In this document: positions 16,274-25,319 of the stretch, piece after piece
Position numbering within the stretch: the first letter of the stretch is position 1
How the letters are laid out: the number at the start of each line of letters is the position of its first letter
NCBI RefSeq assembly: GCF_039545135.1
Contig: NZ_BAABRU010000017.1
Span: 1 to 64,000, forward strand
Source: Herpetosiphon gulosus
GTDB taxonomy: Bacteria; Chloroflexota; Chloroflexia; Chloroflexales; Herpetosiphonaceae
Length of the DNA stretch: 64,000 nucleotides
Direction of reading: 5' to 3'
Notes under the pieces: generated by a model
What the model saw: the letters and a program-made list of their open reading frames with translations, nothing else
What the model was told of the DNA's origin: nothing
Databases searched by the model: none
Made by a program: the position numbers and the translations under genes

Positions 16274-17830
16274 ATGCGTCGTTGGCTTTATGGTGGTTTG
16301 GCCGTGCTCTTGATTGGCTGTGGTCAAGCCTTCAAACCGACCAGTAGCGAGGTTGAGCCAATTGCCGCGCCTGCTGCTGAGCCAACGATCGACTTGAATG
16401 CGCTGATTACGTGGCAGCCAGTGCCAGCTTATACCCCGCAAATTCCCACCCCAACCAATATTCCAATTCCTACGCCCATTCCCGATGTTTGGCCGAATGA
16501 GCAGGCTTTGGCGCTGCGCCCTGAATTTGCCGGCGATGGTACACATTCAACGATGCCGCGTTATACAATGCAAATCACGCTTGAGCCAAGTGCAGGTCGT
16601 TATAGCGGCAGCCAAATTATTACCTACACCAATACGACTGGCACTAGCATCAATAGTTTGGTGTTGCGTTCGTATACTAATTTTCCACCCGATGCCCAGG
16701 GCGATGGCGGTGATACCACGCTTGAGGTTAGCAAGGCTTGGAGTAATGATCGTGAACTAACCATTAATCGCGAAGCTGAAAATACCGCTTTTCGGATTAA
16801 TCTTGCCACGAGCCTAGCGCCCAATCAGCAGGTTGTGATCAGCACCCAATTTGCTGGCACGATCAAGGCTTGGCCCGATGGTTCGTATCCCTTGCTTTCG
16901 GCCTATCCCATGCTAGCGGTTTGGAATGCAGCAGCCAACGATTGGCGTATGGATGTGACCCGTTTTCCTGATCGGGTGTTTGCTGAAACGGCGCTCTATC
17001 GAGTACAACTCAATCTGCCTGCTGAATATCAAGTAATTGGCGCGGGCCAGCTGCTAGAACAAAATGCCGATCGTACCAGCCGCACCTATGCTAGCGGGCC
17101 TGTGCGGGAGTGGGCCGCCGCGATTGGTCAATTTGCGGTTAGCACGAGCAATCTTGATGGGATTGAAGTTAATGCGTATGGCCCCGATTACCTCGATTTG
17201 GCGCGAGTGCGCGAGATGGCGGTTGGCGCTTTAGCTAGCTATCAAGCCAAAATTGGCGCGTATCCCTATCGCAAGCTTGATCTACATGTAATGCCATGGG
17301 ATAGCGGCGGTGGCATCGAATATCCAGCCTATACCATTATTCTGGTGAGCGATGGGATCAATCGTAATACTGATTATGTGGTATTTCACGAGGTATCCCA
17401 TCAGTGGTGGTATGGTTTATTAGGTAATGATGTCTATCGCGAGGCTTGGCTGGATGAAGCCATGGCAAGCTACTTGACCTATGTGGCGACCCAGGATGTG
17501 CTCGGTCAGGCCGCTGCCAACAGCTATTATGCTGGCGAAATTGAGCGCTTGGACCGGAGCAATCAAGCGAATGGCAATTGGCCAGCTGGCTTGGCGATCA
17601 ATCAATATCCATCATTTAATAGTTACTATCGTGCGGTCTATGGCAAAGGTGCGGTGATGTTGCATCAGCTACGCATCAAGCTTGGCGATCAAAGCTTCTT
17701 CCAAAGTTTAGCTCAACTCAACGAGCAAAAGCGCTATCAGATTATTACCCGTAGCGATTTCCAAACTGCCATGGAGCAACATAGCGGCCAAGAACTAGGC
17801 GAGTGGCTGGATCGCTGGCTCAACTGGTGA
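16274..17830 (+). CDS. M1-type (gluzincin) metallopeptidase, lipoprotein
   Basis: The start ATG at 16274 has GAGGAG seven bases upstream; a longer frame back to 16178 is only translation of the repeat element. The 518 residues begin with a lipoprotein signal (LAVLLIGC), then a Pro-rich linker, an N-terminal beta domain, and a catalytic domain with HEVSHQWW (His372, Glu373, His376) and Glu395 in WLDEAMASY, the HExxH-18-E pattern of aminopeptidase N relatives. GGIEYP at about residue 350 stands where GxMEN lies. It should act outside the membrane on peptides. Its 3' end overlaps the convergent MBL gene by 36 bases. Confidence 0.9.
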   Translation: MRRWLYGGLAVLLIGCGQAFKPTSSEVEPIAAPAAEPTIDLNALITWQPVPAYTPQIPTPTNIPIPTPIPDVWPNEQALALRPEFAGDGTHSTMPRYTMQITLEPSAGRYSGSQIITYTNTTGTSINSLVLRSYTNFPPDAQGDGGDTTLEVSKAWSNDRELTINREAENTAFRINLATSLAPNQQVVISTQFAGTIKAWPDGSYPLLSAYPMLAVWNAAANDWRMDVTRFPDRVFAETALYRVQLNLPAEYQVIGAGQLLEQNADRTSRTYASGPVREWAAAIGQFAVSTSNLDGIEVNAYGPDYLDLARVREMAVGALASYQAKIGAYPYRKLDLHVMPWDSGGGIEYPAYTIILVSDGINRNTDYVVFHEVSHQWWYGLLGNDVYREAWLDEAMASYLTYVATQDVLGQAAANSYYAGEIERLDRSNQANGNWPAGLAINQYPSFNSYYRAVYGKGAVMLHQLRIKLGDQSFFQSLAQLNEQKRYQIITRSDFQTAMEQHSGQELGEWLDRWLNW

Positions 17831-18766
17831 GATTGACTCTCCCTGTGAGCGTTCGCTGGTTTTGGCCAACAAATCGACCTGCATGCCTTCGCGGGCTACA
17901 AAGGCCCAAGGATAAACCGCCTGCGCATCGGCCTCGATTTGGTCGATCTGGCTATCGGTGTGGGCTGGCTCGTGATGAAACAGGGCGACTTGCTTGATAT
18001 TGGCGGCTTGAGCTAATTCAATTGCCATGGCCCAAGTGCTATGGCCCCAACCTTGGCGACTGGCCTTAGGATTGGCATATTCGGTAGGTGTATAATGGGC
18101 ATCGTGGATAATTAATTCGCTATCACGGGCAAAATTGGCCAAACGCTGATCGGTGCCAATATACGATTCGATATCGGTGGCATAAATTGCGCTGACCCCA
18201 TGTTGCTCAACCCGATAACACATCGAGCCACCGCGTGGATGGCCCAGCGAATGATAACTGCGAATTTCAACTGAGCCAGTTGGGCATAGCTCATCAGCAT
18301 CGACGGCAACCCGTAATGGTGTAGCGGCATCGGCATTCCACCACAAACGTTCGCCACCTTCAATTAATAAAGTACGACGGCGGGCCAAAAGGCCAGGTCG
18401 TTCGGCCAACATCGAGTGCGATGAAGCGCTAGCCAATAATTCCCAAACCCGATCTTGATAGAGATTCCACGGAGCCACGATATAGATCATCTGATCTTCG
18501 CGATACAGCGGGGCAAAATGCGGCAAACCCTGAATATGGTCATGATGATAATGCGAGAGCAAAATTAAAATCGGGCGTGGATTAGGCTGCTGAACTAATT
18601 GCTGCCCAAGCTCGACAATCCCTGTGCCAGCATCAAAAATCAATTGCTGGCCGGCCACACGCATTTCAACACACGAAGTATTGCCACCTGTTTTAATAAA
18701 ATCAGCGCCAGTGCTGGGATGACTGCCGCGCACTCCCCAAAATTGGGTTACAAATTCCTGCGTCAT
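17795..18766 (-). CDS. MBL-fold metallo-hydrolase (RNase Z-like group)
   Basis: The 323-residue protein has the metallo-beta-lactamase metal site SHYHHDH (residues 71-77) and later His/Asp ligands (YATDIES, IIHDAHY, LFHHEPAH). The N-terminus FWGVRGSHPSTG and GGNTSCVE mark a group of MBL hydrolases of unknown substrate, related to RNase Z and cyclic-phosphodiesterase enzymes. GAGGG precedes the ATG at 18766. A paralogue sits at 55057-55974. The start is 23 bases downstream of the [2Fe-2S] protein stop. Confidence 0.88.
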   Translation of the reverse strand: MTQEFVTQFWGVRGSHPSTGADFIKTGGNTSCVEMRVAGQQLIFDAGTGIVELGQQLVQQPNPRPILILLSHYHHDHIQGLPHFAPLYREDQMIYIVAPWNLYQDRVWELLASASSHSMLAERPGLLARRRTLLIEGGERLWWNADAATPLRVAVDADELCPTGSVEIRSYHSLGHPRGGSMCYRVEQHGVSAIYATDIESYIGTDQRLANFARDSELIIHDAHYTPTEYANPKASRQGWGHSTWAMAIELAQAANIKQVALFHHEPAHTDSQIDQIEADAQAVYPWAFVAREGMQVDLLAKTSERSQGESISPVEPAIQPLA

Positions 18767-18789
18767 GAGTGCCCTCGATGTTGCAATGC

Positions 18790-19077
18790 TTACTCGTCAC
18801 GTAATTCTACGATAGGGGTATTAGTTAAGAGATGTTCATGCACAATTCGGTTAATCGCTGTGCTATTAAGCTGGCAATAGACCACCCGCCCGGGCTGAAT
18901 GATTGCATTTGGCCCACGTTCACAGCGACCAAGGCAGTTGCTCAGACGTAGTTCAACGGTTTCGGTTAAATTGGCAGCAGCAAGTGCTTGCTCAAAGGCT
19001 TGTTGCACGTGGCCTAGTTGGCTGCCACAATGCAATCCGTGACAAAGATAAATGCGATACGTTGATTGCTGATTCAT
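18790..19077 (-). CDS. Thioredoxin-like [2Fe-2S] ferredoxin domain protein
   Basis: The 95-residue protein has Cys12, Cys17, Cys48 and Cys52 in the spacing of NuoE-type thioredoxin-like [2Fe-2S] ferredoxins (CHGLHC and NCLGRC). The single domain is the full length expected for stand-alone members. It should carry electrons in the cytoplasm; partners are unknown. It lies directly upstream of the MBL gene on the same strand, so the two may be co-transcribed. Confidence 0.85.
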   Translation of the reverse strand: MNQQSTYRIYLCHGLHCGSQLGHVQQAFEQALAAANLTETVELRLSNCLGRCERGPNAIIQPGRVVYCQLNSTAINRIVHEHLLTNTPIVELRDE

Positions 19078-19230
19078 TCAGTTTGCTATTCACCCGTTCT
19101 CGTATGGGTATGATAGGTCAGCGCCTAGCTGCTGTCAACAGGGATATAACCCATTTTTGCTGCCAAGCCAGTTTTATTAATTTTGGCTCAACGCCAGCCG
19201 CATCCTATCGCAGACCGTTAATCGTTGCTT

Positions 19231-19275
19231 AAAAAAGCAAGCTCTCGGGCTGATTCTGCAACGAGAGCTTGCTTT
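19231..19275 (-). terminator. Rho-independent terminator of the sensor-kinase operon
   Basis: A perfect 14-bp stem (AAAGCAAGCTCTCG with its complement, loop 14 bases) is followed on the reverse strand by a T-run. It lies just after the stop of the REC-kinase gene at 19279. Confidence 0.9.
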
Positions 19276-19278
19276 GAG

Positions 19279-20472
19279 TTATTGATGATTGACTGGTAGT
19301 TGTAAGGTGAAGATGCTGCCAACCCCCAAGGTGCTTTCAAGCGAAACTGTGCCATTGTGGGCTTCGGCAACGTGTTTGGCGATCACTAGGCCCAAGCCAG
19401 CCCCACCAATACTGGCGAGCGTATCATCGAGCCGCACAAATGGCTCGAAAATTCGTTCAAAGTCGTCTTCAGGAATACCTACGCCATTGTCACGAATTGA
19501 AACCCGCACCAATTGATCATCTTGATAGACCGAAACTTGAATTACCCCACCTGGGGCGGTGTATTGGGTGGCATTTTCCAGCAAGTGCCGCACCGCATTA
19601 TCCACACCATGCACATCCATATGGATCATCAAGGGCGTTTGAATGCCGCTGACATAAATGTTGCGCACCAAGGTTTGGTTTTTTTCCAAGAAGGTTGGCT
19701 GCATATCGTTACAAATCGATTGAACCAATCCGCGCAAATCGGCTTGGGCAAAATCCATTTGGTTCGAGCGCACTTGTTGCAGGTAAATCAAATCGTTGAT
19801 ATGGCGTAATAGGCGGGTGCTATTACGCTTCATCAACTCGAGGGCTTCGCGCTGACCATCACTGACTGGGCCAAGCGCCTGCATATTGAGCAAATCAATA
19901 TAGCCGTGAATCACGGTCAGCGGGGTGCGCAACTCGTGTGAAATCGTCGCCAAGAAATCGTTTTTAGCCTGATCAAGCCGGGTCAAGCGATTGTTGGCAG
20001 TTTCCAACTCGCGCACATGCGATTCCAAGCGCCCGACGAGTTGTTGGCTGTATTCGCGCATCACGCTCGGCGCTTCGGCAGTTTCTAAAACTTCACGTGT
20101 GCCACCGATATAGCTGGCGACCAAATCGGGCAAGGCCCGCGGGTCGATTGGCTTAGAAATATAGCCATCGCAGCCAGCCGCCAAAGCCCGTTCGCGATCG
20201 CCTGGAGTGGTATTGGCAGTTAAGGCGACAATTGGCACCGAGGCCAGTTGCGGTGTGGCTTTGAATTTGGTGGTTAATTCGTAGCCATTCAAACCAGGCA
20301 AATTAATATCCATCAAAATCAGATCAGGGCGATCAGTTTGGGCCGATTTCCAACCTTCGTTGCCGTCATTGGCGATGATAATCTGATAGCCACGAGTTGC
20401 TAGAACGCGTCGTACTAAACGTTGATTATCGTGATTATCCTCAATGTACAGAACCCGAGTCGAACCTGCCAT
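19279..20472 (-). CDS. REC-histidine kinase hybrid
   Basis: The 397-residue protein starts with a receiver domain (Asp55 phosphoacceptor in LILMDINLPG, Lys near 107 in SKPID), a helical linker (about 135-170), a HisKA dimerisation domain with His179 in ISHELRTPL, and a HATPase domain with DNGVGIPE and GGAGLGL boxes. It has no membrane segment. AAGGAA precedes the ATG, 15 bases after the stop of the upstream membrane kinase, so the two form an operon in which the membrane kinase could phosphorylate this receiver. Confidence 0.93.
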   Translation of the reverse strand: MAGSTRVLYIEDNHDNQRLVRRVLATRGYQIIIANDGNEGWKSAQTDRPDLILMDINLPGLNGYELTTKFKATPQLASVPIVALTANTTPGDRERALAAGCDGYISKPIDPRALPDLVASYIGGTREVLETAEAPSVMREYSQQLVGRLESHVRELETANNRLTRLDQAKNDFLATISHELRTPLTVIHGYIDLLNMQALGPVSDGQREALELMKRNSTRLLRHINDLIYLQQVRSNQMDFAQADLRGLVQSICNDMQPTFLEKNQTLVRNIYVSGIQTPLMIHMDVHGVDNAVRHLLENATQYTAPGGVIQVSVYQDDQLVRVSIRDNGVGIPEDDFERIFEPFVRLDDTLASIGGAGLGLVIAKHVAEAHNGTVSLESTLGVGSIFTLQLPVNHQ

Positions 20473-20487
20473 GACGGTTATTTCCTT

Positions 20488-23130
20488 CTAACTAGGTGAT
20501 TGTTGTTCAATTGGCGCTGGGATGCTGGCGGTGGCGATGGCAAATGAGAAGGTGCTACCAACCCCAACTTTGCTATCGACCCACAAATCACCATCGTGCA
20601 AATCGACCAACCTGCGGGTAATCGAAAGCCCCAAGCCCGACCCCAAAATGCCGCGTGCCCCAGCATGCACTTGCTGAAACTCTTGGAACAGCTTGCCCAA
20701 GGCTTCGGCATCCATGCCAATCCCAGTATCTTGGACGCTGATTACAATCCAATCGCCGGGCAATAAGTAGTGTGAGCCAATCGGGGTGGCTTCTTGTACC
20801 ACCCGCCGAATTGCCCTCACCACAATTTGGCCTCGGTCGGTAAATTTTACCGCATTTGAAATTAGGTTAATCACAATTTGGCGCAAACGGGTTGGGTCAA
20901 CATCCATTGGTGGCAAATCGGGAGCAATATCGATGCGCATGGTAACGGGCTTGGAATTCAGTCCATGCATAATATCGACTGCCGATTGCACGACTGGTAG
21001 CACCGCCGTTGCCTCCCGATGCAGGGCAAATTTGCCTGCTTCGATCCGTGCCATATCCAAAATATCGTTAATCAGATCGAGCAAGTAGCGGCCATTTTTG
21101 TTGATTGTTTCAAGGTCTTCGCGCTGTTCTTCGACCAATAAGGGCGAAAGTTCATCGAGCAACACCGTTGAGAAGCCAATGATTGCATTCAGCGGGGTGC
21201 GTAATTCGTGCGAAATGCTGGCCAAAAACTGCGATTTCAAACGATCAGCTGCTTGAGCACGGTCGAGAGCTTCGCGCAACTCGCCAGTGCGTTGGGCCAC
21301 CAAATCTTCCAAGTTTTGGAACGAGAAGGCGTTTTCAATTGTCAAGCCAACCATATCGGCAAAGTTGAGCAACAACGCCGCATCTTGCACCGTAACCAAA
21401 CGTCCTTGCTCATAGTAATCGGCAGAAATCAAACCCAGCACTTTTTCGCGACCCAAAATTGGCGCTTGCACATACGAATCGCCGCCCGAAATAAACTGCT
21501 TGGCCTGAATTACCTGCGGATGTTCCCAAGGATTATCGACGATCACCGCTTGGCGCGATTTGATCACGCTGGCTTCAATCGTGTCGCTATCGATCGTAAT
21601 TGGCTCAGACAGCGCTGCCCGCATAAAATCGTATTCAAGCTCGTAGTTGTTGGGGCCAAACGAGGCTGAAACTACCTCGATCACCTCATCGCGCAGCAGA
21701 TATAGCACCGCTCGATCAAAACCAAGTCGTTGACATAATAATTGTGGAATGTGATCAAGCACCGTATTCAACGAACGTAAGCGTTTGAGTTCATTGCTGG
21801 TTTCATTGATCGCGGCCATCTGTTGGGCATTAACTTCCAAGGCATCGACTTTTTCACGCAAGGCGGCAGTCATCTGATTGAACGAAAGGCTCAAGCGGCC
21901 AATTTCATCATTGCCATGCACGATCAACTCTTGATCAAGTTGGCCTGAGGCGATGCGTTGAGCGCCAACTTCAAGGTCGCGCAATGGTCGAATGATCGTT
22001 CGCGCCAAGCCTGTGGCCAAAATAATAATCAAGCCTGAGGTGATCAACAAAACTGCCAAGAAATTGCGGCGTAGTTGCTCTTGCTCGCGTTCGATTGCCA
22101 AACTCGCGTCACGGGCTGGGCTAATCACATCATCGATTGGCAGCACCAAGGCCACGACCCAGCCAACCGTGCGCATCGGCGAATAGGCCAGATAGCGGTC
22201 GCCACCATCGAGTTGCAAGCGCGTCACGCCAGCCATATCGTTACGAATATTTTCGCGCAATGAGACAAAATTTGGGTCGTCGCTCTCAAACAAATTTTGT
22301 TTCTTAAACGTTTCGTCCCAGCGGGTATTGCCAGCCTCAAGCTCAGGCCGAATCAAAATATTACCATCGTGATCCATCACAAAGGCATAGCCCGAACTGC
22401 CTGCATCAATTCGCAACACATCCGATTGAATCGTGGTCAGCAGCAAATCCATGCCAATCACGCCAATCAACTGATTATTGACTTTGACTGGAGCCGAGAC
22501 CGTGATATTGAGTTGGTTGGTGACGGCATCAACATAAGTTCCAACCCAAGTTGGGCCGGTGGCATTTTCGGCAGCTTGATACCAAGGGCGTTTACGGGCA
22601 TCAAAACCATCGGGCAACACACTGACTACTCGCACATCATCGAGCACCATCACGCCTTCTTTGGTGGCCAAATAGCCCAAAGAAATCAGCGGATTCAGAT
22701 CGACGTTGCTTTGGAGTGCCCCAGTAATTTGGCGAGCGCGAGCCACGGTAAGCCGGAGTTGATCAGGCGGAATCAGGGTTGGGCCACTACCAGCCAGCCA
22801 AAAGGGGTCGGGGCGGGTATCAGCTAGCCGATCAAGCGGACGGCTGAAGGCCTGTTGGGTAATATTAACCATCGTTTGGACTTGGCGCTGCACACTCAAC
22901 AAAGCCTGATCATACAGCTCGGCTTTATCGATTGCGCGACTCATCAGCATGTTTTCAGCTTGAATTAAGAGCGTATTTTCGCTTTGTTTGACTGCGGCCA
23001 AGCGGGCTTGGGAAATCCCATTCAAGCTCAACCAACCCACAATAATCAAGGCTGGCAGTGAAACCCCTAATGCCAGCAACAAAACCCGCGCTTGAACCCC
23101 AAACCGAACATTTCGTGGTTGTGATGTCAT
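20488..23130 (-). CDS. dCACHE-HAMP-GAF sensor histidine kinase
   Basis: This 880-residue membrane sensor has a first membrane helix (about 14-36), an extracytoplasmic double-CACHE-like region (about 50-345, with YQAAENATGPTWVGTYVDA-type sequence), a second helix (about 354-375), a HAMP domain, a coiled stretch, a GAF domain (about 450-600), a HisKA domain with His641 in [10 protein letters not shown], and a HATPase with N and G boxes (NLISNAVKF, GSGLGLSI). CACHE domains usually bind small molecules outside the cell. It is followed by the REC-kinase gene in one operon. Confidence 0.92.
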   Translation of the reverse strand: MTSQPRNVRFGVQARVLLLALGVSLPALIIVGWLSLNGISQARLAAVKQSENTLLIQAENMLMSRAIDKAELYDQALLSVQRQVQTMVNITQQAFSRPLDRLADTRPDPFWLAGSGPTLIPPDQLRLTVARARQITGALQSNVDLNPLISLGYLATKEGVMVLDDVRVVSVLPDGFDARKRPWYQAAENATGPTWVGTYVDAVTNQLNITVSAPVKVNNQLIGVIGMDLLLTTIQSDVLRIDAGSSGYAFVMDHDGNILIRPELEAGNTRWDETFKKQNLFESDDPNFVSLRENIRNDMAGVTRLQLDGGDRYLAYSPMRTVGWVVALVLPIDDVISPARDASLAIEREQEQLRRNFLAVLLITSGLIIILATGLARTIIRPLRDLEVGAQRIASGQLDQELIVHGNDEIGRLSLSFNQMTAALREKVDALEVNAQQMAAINETSNELKRLRSLNTVLDHIPQLLCQRLGFDRAVLYLLRDEVIEVVSASFGPNNYELEYDFMRAALSEPITIDSDTIEASVIKSRQAVIVDNPWEHPQVIQAKQFISGGDSYVQAPILGREKVLGLISADYYEQGRLVTVQDAALLLNFADMVGLTIENAFSFQNLEDLVAQRTGELREALDRAQAADRLKSQFLASISHELRTPLNAIIGFSTVLLDELSPLLVEEQREDLETINKNGRYLLDLINDILDMARIEAGKFALHREATAVLPVVQSAVDIMHGLNSKPVTMRIDIAPDLPPMDVDPTRLRQIVINLISNAVKFTDRGQIVVRAIRRVVQEATPIGSHYLLPGDWIVISVQDTGIGMDAEALGKLFQEFQQVHAGARGILGSGLGLSITRRLVDLHDGDLWVDSKVGVGSTFSFAIATASIPAPIEQQSPS

Positions 23131-23775
23131 AGGCCAACGCCCCGTGTATTGCTGGAAGTCGAGTTAGATCTGTAGGTAGGTTTAATGTCCCCTAGTGTAG
23201 CATAAAATAGTTGATTAGAGATCGGATGAATAAGGATGAGCGATGAATTATTTCGGGCCTAGGTTACCAAACACCCGCAATGATTGAAGCGGCGTGGATC
23301 GGATAAGGACGATTATCCATTAAATTGTGACCACATCATTTACCGAACGCACGATCGAGGAATCGACGATCGGAGCACCAGCCTTGTGCAATGGATTGAC
23401 AAGACATCGTGCGTTTGGTATGCTCCCGCACGAGATTAAGAGTCACGCCATCCTTCTCCTCATCCATCATACCCACCACATTACATTCCCTTAATTTCAG
23501 GAATGAAGCATGTTCGTAGTGAGGATGATCAACCACTATCCCAGTATTTGCTCTCTTTGTATGTCTAATAGAAATATTTTTTAGCGATAATAGTAACACT
23601 TGTTATTATTATTGCATTATTTAGGGTATTTATGAAAATGAATAATAAAATACTCTTCTATTAGTATTTAAAAATTTCATACAAACACATTAATCACTTG
23701 AATCTCAATAAAATATTGTATTGACAAATAAAATAATACTATTATGCTCAAAAAGAATTATTTTTGGAGGAATGT
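23131..23775. other. AT-rich intergenic region without a clear gene
   Basis: This 645-base gap is notably AT-rich from about 23570 onward. A reverse frame at 23336-23599 has no ribosome binding site; part of it (REC-NVVGMMDEEKDGV) loosely resembles the C-terminal domain of acyl-CoA ligases and might be a remnant. A promoter for the downstream secreted-protein gene is at 23721-23748. Confidence 0.5.
23721..23748 (+). promoter_or_regulatory. Promoter of the secreted-protein gene
   Basis: A consensus TTGACA (23721-23726) is followed after 16 bases by TATGCT (23743-23748), 27 bases before the ATG at 23776. Confidence 0.6.
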
Positions 23776-24423
23776 ATGAAGGTTTCATGGATGAAAGCGG
23801 TGAGAAGGTTCATGTTGGTTTTTGCATTCGAATTAATGTCTATCGTCGCGTATGGGCATACCTCGGCACAAAGTCCTCAAGATAGCCAGACAACTAATCA
23901 AAAGGATACACCTTTTGTCGGTCATCCCATTGATGAAAAATCTGTTGGCAAAGGATGTGCTGAACAGGCGTTGGAGGATGCAATACGGAACGGTGAAAAA
24001 ATCGGGTCTACGGAATGTAATACACTGACAGCAGCTGACGAAAATAGTCCGATGGGCATTGTCTTTTCCGGCAGTAATGAAAAATGCGTCTTAGCACCGT
24101 ATGGGTATGTTTGTACCAAAGCCGATTATGGGGTCTATAGTCCCAACGATAACAAACCCAATATTGTCCGCCTCAATACCGTCTATGTCATCCGTACCCG
24201 GCTTGATCCGAATTTTTCCTGTAACTGGTCTACAGAAGCACGCGTGACCAGTAATGGTGTCCTTGTTCTCCAAGGAGGTACTCCCATTCAATATAATTGT
24301 GGGACACGCAATGTTGCAACCTATAGCTCAGGAAATGATGTGAAGCGCGGATCGGTTGCCTGCGGCAAATTTTTGGAAAATAATGTAGTACAAGCTGAGG
24401 CATGTACCGTTATTTCTCCATAA
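23776..24423 (+). CDS. Secreted protein of unknown function
   Basis: The ATG at 23776 has GGAGGA six to seven bases upstream. The 215 residues begin with an N-terminal signal sequence (basic KAVRRF, then a hydrophobic stretch ending near GHTSAQS). The mature part has several cysteines (C-x-Q/E, CNTL, KCVLAPYGYVC, SCNW, NCG, CGKF, AC), which suggests disulfide bonding outside the cell. No family is recognised. It lies in an AT-rich surrounding with its own promoter, followed by a hairpin and a membrane-protein gene, so it may be a recent acquisition. Confidence 0.7.
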   Translation: MKVSWMKAVRRFMLVFAFELMSIVAYGHTSAQSPQDSQTTNQKDTPFVGHPIDEKSVGKGCAEQALEDAIRNGEKIGSTECNTLTAADENSPMGIVFSGSNEKCVLAPYGYVCTKADYGVYSPNDNKPNIVRLNTVYVIRTRLDPNFSCNWSTEARVTSNGVLVLQGGTPIQYNCGTRNVATYSSGNDVKRGSVACGKFLENNVVQAEACTVISP

Positions 24424-24449
24424 ACGCACCATCATGTGTCATATCGGAG

Positions 24450-24480
24450 GGGAGCCAGCGATTAGGTGTCGCTCGCTCCC
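24450..24480 (+). terminator. Possible terminator/attenuator hairpin
   Basis: GGGAGC-c-AGCGA pairs with TCGCT-c-GCTCCC around a 7-base loop, between the secreted-protein gene and the membrane-protein gene. No T-run follows. Confidence 0.4.
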
Positions 24481-24514
24481 TAGCTGGATAGCTTATTCAG
24501 TAACGAGGTTTTCG

Positions 24515-24982
24515 ATGCTTTTGTCGCTTTTTCTTATTGGGATAAGTTTAATTCTATGGATGAGCCTGTGTTATGGCTATGCTTTTTTCAAAACAAAAAT
24601 CCGTTGGTTCCTCCTCCATAGCTTGCGCTGGATCAGTATCGGCCAATATTTTGCACTCTTTACCTATCTGATGGCGATTGGAGTGCTCCCACTCCCGTAT
24701 CGCGAACTCATCATTGTAGTGCTGATCGGCCTCATCATTACCCGAAAATATGTGCCAATGGTGCGTAATGCCTACACAGAGGGAGCCTATCAAGCACGCG
24801 ATATCATCTTGTTTCGCGTCACTGAACCGACAATCGCTCCCGAAAAAGGCGTATTTGTTCCGTTTCATCATGCGGTTGATATTGGGGCACAACGTTCACT
24901 CCGAACCCAGCTTCTGATACATGGCGGAATTATCATCATTAATTTCCTCATTCTGTATGGCGCATTTGTGGTTTCTCCCTAA
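24515..24982 (+). CDS. Hypothetical membrane protein (155 aa)
   Basis: The ATG at 24515 was chosen because GAGG lies six bases upstream and the product then starts with a membrane helix (MLLSLFLIGISLILWMSLC). There are about four hydrophobic segments and a short polar part (about 95-130). No family is recognised. It follows the secreted protein on the same strand, separated by a hairpin, and may share its transcript. Confidence 0.6.
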   Translation: MLLSLFLIGISLILWMSLCYGYAFFKTKIRWFLLHSLRWISIGQYFALFTYLMAIGVLPLPYRELIIVVLIGLIITRKYVPMVRNAYTEGAYQARDIILFRVTEPTIAPEKGVFVPFHHAVDIGAQRSLRTQLLIHGGIIIINFLILYGAFVVSP

Positions 24983-25009
24983 CCACAAGTGCGCTGCGGC
25001 GCAACCATG

Positions 25010-25206
25010 AAGGCCGCGAAGGGCACGAAGGGTTGAAACCGCGAAGGACGCGAAGAACGCGAAGGGTGTTTTTGATCCACGAATTCCACTAATTATCCTT
25101 CTAATCCCAAACCCATATCTTCATCCCTCATCCTCATCCCTCTGCGTAAAACCTAGCCCCTGATCCCTGAATCCTGACCCCTATGTTCTATGTTCTTTGC
25201 TCGCTG
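25010..25206. repeat. Dispersed composite repeat, family B (copy 1)
   Basis: The gap 24983-25319 holds no gene. It contains, in order, GCGAAGG-type units, a CATCCCTCATCC-type block, TAGCCCCTGATCCC, and TATGTTCTATGTTCTTTGCT. The same blocks occur in reverse-complement order and orientation at 53223-53412, and the last block also at 27945-27974, so this is a dispersed non-coding element. Confidence 0.7.
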
Positions 25207-25319
25207 CTGTTTTCAGCTTCATCCTTCATCCCTCATAATTCATCCTTATCAAAGCGGTGGTTGTTTGCACTTTTCTTGTATACTTTGATCTGATTCTCTG
25301 GTGCTTTGGGAGGCACTGC

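Noticed and set aside
23336-23599. 87-codon reverse frame in the AT-rich gap
   Set aside because: GTG start without ribosome binding site. The loose ligase-like segment is too weak to call a gene and is listed only as a possible remnant.
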